Source: Verrucomicrobiota bacterium (lineage in GTDB: Bacteria; Verrucomicrobiota; Verrucomicrobiia; Verrucomicrobiales; Verrucomicrobiaceae). From it: 6,640 nt of DNA. This document shows positions 1 through 6,640 of the stretch, one piece after another (positions within the stretch are counted from its first letter, which is position 1; every line of letters begins with the position of its first letter). A program made the position numbers and the translations under genes. Under the pieces are notes generated by a model that searched no databases, had not been told where the DNA came from, and saw only the letters and a program-made list of their open reading frames with translations. The stretch spans positions 1-6,640 of the forward strand of contig JAEYYS010000180.1 of NCBI GenBank assembly GCA_023428335.1, given 5' to 3'.

Positions 1-74
1 GACTTGTCGGGTCCTATCTGCTCCGCTTTCCCTCTGGCACGCCGGTCGCTGGCGTGTTAGAGGCATGGGCGTGA
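1..74 (+). CDS. C-terminal end of an upstream gene (partial), possibly the AddB-like partner
   Basis: The reading frame starting at base 3 is open from the window edge to a TGA at 72-74. It encodes 23 residues that begin LVGSYLLRF and end AGVLEAWA. This frame is preferred because its stop overlaps the GTG start of the next gene in a GTGA tetranucleotide, a common arrangement for co-translated neighbours. A frame ending at TAG 58-60 is also open to the edge, so the choice is an inference. AddA-type helicase-nucleases are often encoded directly after an AddB-type nuclease subunit, so that is the first hypothesis for this gene. The visible tail carries no diagnostic motif, so the function is unknown from this window. 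Confidence 0.5.
   Translation, partial: LVGSYLLRFPSGTPVAGVLEAWA
59..63 (+). promoter_or_regulatory. Ribosome binding site that decides the start of the helicase-nuclease gene
   Basis: AGAGG at 59-63 lies 7 bases upstream of the GTG at 71, which is good Shine-Dalgarno spacing. It is only one base from the ATG at 65, too close to serve that codon. This favours GTG 71 as the start. The site lies within the coding end of the upstream gene. Confidence 0.5.
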
Positions 75-3000
75 AGCCCGACGCCCTGCAGCACCTGCTC
101 ATCTCCGCCTCCGCCGGTTCGGGCAAGACCTGGCAGTTGGTGCGCCGGCACCTGCACCTGCTGGCGCTCGGCGAGGCGCCGGAGCGGATCGCGGCGATGA
201 CCTTCACCCGCAAGGCCGCGGGCGAGTTCTTCCAGCGCATCCTGCGCCGGCTCGCCGAACTCGCGGTGCAGCCCGGTGAGGCGGCGGCTTATTTCGGCGA
301 CTGCACCCCGGCAGTGCCAGCCGAGGCCGATTTCCTGCGCGTGCTGCGCCAGGTGACGCGCCGCCTGCACCGCCTGCGCCTGAGCACGCTCGACAGCTTT
401 TTCGCTTCGGTCACCACCTGCTTCCCGCTCGAACTCGGCCTCGGCGCCAGCGCCCGGGTCATGGACGAGGCCGAGACCGCGCAGGCGGGTCGCGCCGCCC
501 TCGACGCCCTGCTTGAACGCCTGCATGCCGGTGCCGATGGTGCCGCCCTCAACCGGCTCATGGAGGGCCACAAGCAGGCGACCTTCGGCGCCGAGGAAAA
601 ACGCGTCGATGAGTCGCTCATGGACCTCACCCGCGCCTGGCTGACGCTCTGGGAGGACAGCGATCCCGACCGTCCCCTGCGCGGCTGGGGCGACCTCGCT
701 GCGCTCGGCGCGCCGGCGGGCGAATTGACGCCGATGGCCGATCTCATCGCCGGCGTGCGCGCCGCCTTCGTGCCCCCGCATGACAAGGGCGTCGATCTGC
801 TGAATGAGACCCTCACGCAGGTGCAGGAAACTGTGCCGGCGCAGAGCCTGCCGAAGCGGGTCAAGGAACTGCTCGAAAAGCTCGAGTCGATCTGGGACGA
901 CCTGCCGCGCGGCACGGCGATTCTCATGTGGCAGGCCAAAAAGTTGCCCCTCACGCCCGAGGCCGGCCGCGCCTGGCGCGCGCTTGCCGAGGGCCTGCTG
1001 CACCGCGAACTCCTCGTCCGCGCCGAACGCACGCGCGGCCTGGCGCAAATCCTTGACCTGCACGCCCAGGAATACGCCGCTCAGGTGCGCCAGCGCGGCC
1101 GCCTGTCCTTTGCCGATGTCCAGCGCCTGCTCGCCCGCGCCGCTGCGGAGCAGTCGCCCTGGCTCGGCGGCAGTGGCGACCTCTGGTTCCGCCTCGATGC
1201 CCGCCACGATCACTGGATGCTCGACGAGTTCCAGGACACCAGCCGCAAGCAGTGGCGCATCGTCAGCAGCCTGGTCGACGAGGTCATCCAGGACGAGGGC
1301 GGCCGGCGCAGCTTCTTTGCGGTCGGTGATCCCAAGCAGTCAATCTACCTCTGGCGCGAGGCCGAGCCGGAATTGTTTGCCGACATCCTTGCCGCCTACC
1401 CGGCGCGCGCCGATGGCGGTGGCCTGCACCAGCAGCCGCTGAGCGTCTCCTTCCGCAGCGCCCAGCCGGTGCTCGACATGGTCAACGCGGTCTTCGGCGA
1501 TGCCGCCGCGCTCGCCGCCGTCCTGCCCGCCGGCAGCACCGAGGGTTTCCGCTTCCAGGCCCATCGCGCCGCCAAAACCCAGCTGCGCGGCCACGCGGCT
1601 TTGGTGTCGCCCAGCGATGCCGACCTCGATCAGGCCGACCTCGCCGCGGCCCTGCTGCGCCGGATCGATCCGCTCGGCCGCGGCCAGAGCTGCGCCATCC
1701 TCGTGCGCCAGAACAAGGACGCGCGCGAGCTCGCCGAACGCCTGCGCGCCAGCACGGGTTTCGACGTCGTCTGCGAGGCCGACCAGCATCCCTGCACCGA
1801 CAACGCGGTCACCCTCGCCCTGCTGTCGCTGCTCGCCCTCGCCGCCCATCCCGGCGACCGCAAGGCGCTCGGCCACCTGCGCCTGACCCCGCTCTGGCCC
1901 CTGGTCGAGTCGCCCGAACGCGGCTGGCGCCTGACGGTGCTGGAAATCCAGGCCCTCATCCAGGAGCGCGGCGTCGCCGGCTTCATGGAGGTCTGGACGC
2001 CGCGCCTGCTCGCCCAGGGGCCGGAACTCGACAGTTTCCACCGGCGCCGACTCGCGCAGCTGGCCGACATCGCCGCGGAGTACGATGGCGACGGCAGTCG
2101 CTGCCTCGACGGCTTCCTGCGCTTCGCCCGCGAGTACCCGCTGCGCACCCGCGGCCCGGCCCGCTCGATCCAGGTGATGACGGTGCACGCCTCCAAGGGC
2201 CTGGAATTCGATCTCGTCCTGCATCTCGTGCACGACCGCGCCATGGACGCCGTGCGCGATGAGCGACTCATTGCCGGACGCGATGCCGAGGGCGTGCACT
2301 GGGTGCTGGAAACCCCGCCGCGCGCCTGTGCCCGTCTGCTGCCCGCCCTGCAGGCGCGGCTCGAGCAGGCCGGCCAACGCGCCGCCTTTGAGTCGATCTG
2401 CCGGCTCTACGTCGCCATGACCCGCGCCAAGCACGGCCTGTATTTGCTCGCCAAACCGCCGCCCAAGGACGGCAAGGCGGTCAACGAGGCGAAACTGCTG
2501 CGCGAGCTGCTTGGCGATGATCAAGCCCGCGACGCGGGCGATGGCCTGCGCTTCGAATGGGAGACCGGCGATCCCGAGTGGTTTGCCGCACGCGCGCTGG
2601 TCGCCGGCGCGGCACCACCCGCCGAAGCGCCGCGCCCCGAACCGCTCGGGCCGCTGCTGCGCGCCACCCAGCCGCTGCCGCGCCGGCGCACGCCCTCAGG
2701 CGAGGAGAGTTTCCGGGTCACCGGGCGCATCCTGTTTGGCGCGGGTCGCGAACCCGGCCGCCGACTCGGCACCCTCGTGCACGAATTGTTCGCCGAGGTC
2801 GAGTCGCTGGCACCGCAAGCCGAACTCGAAGCCCGCTGGCAGTCCCGCGGCCTCGTCAGTGCCGACGACCTCGCCGGCCGCGGCGACCCGGTCGCCCACG
2901 AAGCCCTGCGCCAGGTCCGCGGCGTGCTCGCCGCCCCCGCCTGCGCCGCCGTGTTCCAACCACGCGGACCAGTCTGGCGCGAGCGCTCCTTCGATCTGGT

Positions 3001-3301
3001 GGTCGAGGGCGACTGGATTTCCGGCACCTTTGATCGCGTCCTGCTCGAGAACGACGCCGCCGGTGCGCTGACGGGGGCGTGGATTGTCGATTTCAAGACC
3101 GATGACATTGCCGACGACGCCGCTTTGGACGAGAAATGCCAGGGCTACGCGCCGCAGATCGCCCTGTACCGAAGCGCCATCGCCCGGCTGACCGGCCTGC
3201 CCCTCGAGGCGGTGCGCGCCAGCCTGCTGTTCACGCGGCGTCAGCAGCTGGTCGCCCTGCCGGCCGGCGGGCGAAAAACGGGCCCCAAACCGGCTTCATA
3301 A
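71..3301 (+). CDS. AddA/RecB-type ATP-dependent helicase-nuclease (UvrD superfamily 1A helicase plus PD-(D/E)XK nuclease)
   Basis: This is a 1076-residue helicase-nuclease of the kind that unwinds and resects double-stranded DNA ends for RecA-dependent repair in the cytoplasm. Numbering is from GTG 71. Visible motifs, in order: I (SASAGSGKT, 12-20; Lys19), Ia (TFTRKAAGE, 44-52), Ib (STLDSFF, 105-111), II (LDEFQDTS, 384-391), III (VGDPKQSIYLWR, 418-429), IV (SVSFRSAQPV, 458-467), V (VMTVHASKGLEFD, 702-714) and VI (LYVAMTRAKHGLYL, 779-792). The C-terminal nuclease has His904 (GTLVHELF), Asp988 (GTFDRV), Asp1007 and Lys1009 (IVDFKTD), and Gln1029/Tyr1033 (QIALY), so both activities look intact. 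It is somewhat shorter than typical AddA or RecB (about 1200). The GTG start is chosen for Shine-Dalgarno spacing and a GTGA overlap with the preceding gene; ATG 65 would add two residues. AddA-like is preferred over RecB because no RecC/RecD context is visible, but this is inference. No clear intrinsic terminator follows it. Confidence 0.9.
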   Translation: MKPDALQHLLISASAGSGKTWQLVRRHLHLLALGEAPERIAAMTFTRKAAGEFFQRILRRLAELAVQPGEAAAYFGDCTPAVPAEADFLRVLRQVTRRLHRLRLSTLDSFFASVTTCFPLELGLGASARVMDEAETAQAGRAALDALLERLHAGADGAALNRLMEGHKQATFGAEEKRVDESLMDLTRAWLTLWEDSDPDRPLRGWGDLAALGAPAGELTPMADLIAGVRAAFVPPHDKGVDLLNETLTQVQETVPAQSLPKRVKELLEKLESIWDDLPRGTAILMWQAKKLPLTPEAGRAWRALAEGLLHRELLVRAERTRGLAQILDLHAQEYAAQVRQRGRLSFADVQRLLARAAAEQSPWLGGSGDLWFRLDARHDHWMLDEFQDTSRKQWRIVSSLVDEVIQDEGGRRSFFAVGDPKQSIYLWREAEPELFADILAAYPARADGGGLHQQPLSVSFRSAQPVLDMVNAVFGDAAALAAVLPAGSTEGFRFQAHRAAKTQLRGHAALVSPSDADLDQADLAAALLRRIDPLGRGQSCAILVRQNKDARELAERLRASTGFDVVCEADQHPCTDNAVTLALLSLLALAAHPGDRKALGHLRLTPLWPLVESPERGWRLTVLEIQALIQERGVAGFMEVWTPRLLAQGPELDSFHRRRLAQLADIAAEYDGDGSRCLDGFLRFAREYPLRTRGPARSIQVMTVHASKGLEFDLVLHLVHDRAMDAVRDERLIAGRDAEGVHWVLETPPRACARLLPALQARLEQAGQRAAFESICRLYVAMTRAKHGLYLLAKPPPKDGKAVNEAKLLRELLGDDQARDAGDGLRFEWETGDPEWFAARALVAGAAPPAEAPRPEPLGPLLRATQPLPRRRTPSGEESFRVTGRILFGAGREPGRRLGTLVHELFAEVESLAPQAELEARWQSRGLVSADDLAGRGDPVAHEALRQVRGVLAAPACAAVFQPRGPVWRERSFDLVVEGDWISGTFDRVLLENDAAGALTGAWIVDFKTDDIADDAALDEKCQGYAPQIALYRSAIARLTGLPLEAVRASLLFTRRQQLVALPAGGRKTGPKPAS

Positions 3302-3355
3302 TAATTATAGAAAGTATCATTTTTCTTGAGGTTATGAACAGAATGTGAAAAGAAT
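3295..3355 (+). promoter_or_regulatory. AT-rich promoter-like region upstream of the PH-like membrane protein gene
   Basis: Bases 3298-3355 are only about 22% GC (13 of 58) in otherwise GC-rich DNA. Candidate sigma70-type elements are TATCAT at 3315-3320 (5 of 6 to the -10 consensus, with no good -35), and TTGAGG at 3326-3331 with AAGAAT at 3350-3355 (18-base spacing, 4 of 6 each). ATAATTAT at 3301-3308 is a perfect palindrome. The gap contains no plausible gene: the ATG at 3334 gives only four codons. Its position suggests a promoter for the gene at 3376, separate from the upstream operon. Which element is used cannot be decided by eye. Confidence 0.35.
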
Positions 3356-3377
3356 GGGAAGAATTCGTCCTTCCCAT
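3354..3377. repeat. 8-bp perfect inverted repeat covering the start codon of the PH-like gene
   Basis: ATGGGAAG (3354-3361) and CTTCCCAT (3370-3377) are perfect inverted repeats around an 8-base loop. On the plus-strand transcript the stem would include the first two bases of the ATG at 3376-3378 and any nearby ribosome binding site, so it could limit translation. On the minus strand the stem is followed at once by TCTTTTCA, so it could act as a weak intrinsic terminator for transcripts running on from the ATPase gene. The repeat is seen directly; both roles are inference. A protein-binding operator is a third possibility. Confidence 0.5.
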
Positions 3378-3896
3378 GATCCCTTCCAGCATTCTCCTGG
3401 CCACCGAAGGGGTGGCTGCCGCCTTCCTCAAGGTTCCGCAGGTGCTGCATGCCGCCTTCATTGAGAGTCTGACCGGCTGGATCATCGGTCTCATGGCGAT
3501 CGTGGCGGGTGCCATCCTGGTGGGTCTGCTGCGCCTGCTGCGCGGTGCGCGTCCGCTTGAGTGCGAGATCAAGGACGGAGCCCTGCTGCTGCGCCATGGC
3601 CACTGCTGCCAGCATCGGGTTCAGTTGACCGATCTGAACCTCAGCCATGCCGCCATCACCGACCTGAGTTTTGATCCCGGCAATCAGCCCCGCAAACGCC
3701 TCGCCGAACCGGGTTGCCCACGGCGCGACAGCGGCTGGTTCCAGCTGCGCAACGGCACCCGCGCCATCGTTTTCCTCGGCGATCCCAAGAACATGGTGCG
3801 CATCCCGACCCATTCGGGGTACACCCTGCTGCTGAGCGTGCCGGAGCCCTCGCAGTTGCTCGACCGCCTGCGCGCGGCGGTGGCGCAGAGTGCCGA

Positions 3897-6623
<2,727 letters not shown>

Positions 6624-6625
6624 GG

Positions 6626-6638
6626 CAGGGAAACCCTG
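6626..6638. repeat. Short inverted repeat just upstream of the ATPase start codon
   Basis: CAGGG (6626-6630) and CCCTG (6634-6638) form a perfect 5-bp inverted repeat with a 3-base loop, two bases from the ATPase ATG. In the mRNA this would be a small GC-rich hairpin containing the only weak Shine-Dalgarno-like bases (AGGG). The repeat is certain. A role in translation or as half of a longer operator is speculative, because the window ends two bases further on. Confidence 0.3.
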
Positions 6639-6640
6639 GG

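Noticed and set aside
14..1213. 399-codon minus-strand ORF opposite the helicase domain
   Set aside because: Low-complexity Ala/Gly/Arg/Glu composition and full overlap with conserved helicase motifs mark it as a high-GC shadow ORF.
1340..2524. 394-codon minus-strand ORF opposite helicase motifs IV-VI
   Set aside because: Same compositional signature of antisense frames in GC-rich genes and no recognisable motif. The plus strand carries clear helicase motifs here.
3263..3294. Possible terminator hairpin at the end of the helicase-nuclease gene
   Set aside because: GCCGG and CCGGC can pair but across a 22-base loop, and GGGC/GCCC gives only 4 bp. Neither is followed by a T-run on the plus strand, so it is not a convincing intrinsic terminator.

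Overview
This 6.6 kb window comes from a bacterium with GC-rich coding DNA (I estimate mid-to-high 60s % GC). Codon use is strongly GC-biased at third positions. The families present do not fix the phylum: a high-GC Proteobacterium or a Verrucomicrobiota/Opitutae-type organism would both fit, and I cannot choose from sequence reading alone. I see no tRNA, rRNA, CRISPR array, insertion sequence or phage gene.

Layout. Bases 1-74 hold the last codons of an upstream plus-strand gene. It ends in a GTGA overlap with the next gene, a large AddA/RecB-type helicase-nuclease (71-3301, +). That gene keeps all helicase motifs and a complete C-terminal PD-(D/E)XK nuclease site. The 4-base overlap suggests a translationally coupled operon, and the upstream gene may be the AddB-like partner, though too little of it is visible to say. 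A short, very AT-rich gap (3302-3375) follows, with promoter-like elements and an 8-bp inverted repeat that covers the next start codon. Next is a small membrane protein with one N-terminal transmembrane helix and a PH-like soluble domain (3376-4041, +). The rest of the window is a minus-strand P2-type cation-transporting P-type ATPase (3897-6623). The last two genes converge and overlap tail to tail by 145 bases.

Functionally, the left side is recombinational double-strand-break repair or DNA-end processing, and the right side is membrane ion transport. The small PH-like protein lies between them and has no assigned role. No obvious new multi-gene system is visible. The points most worth a second look are the ATPase's altered ion site (the SERCA Asp800 position is Ala), the convergent coding overlap, and the AT-rich, hairpin-bearing start region of the PH-like gene.
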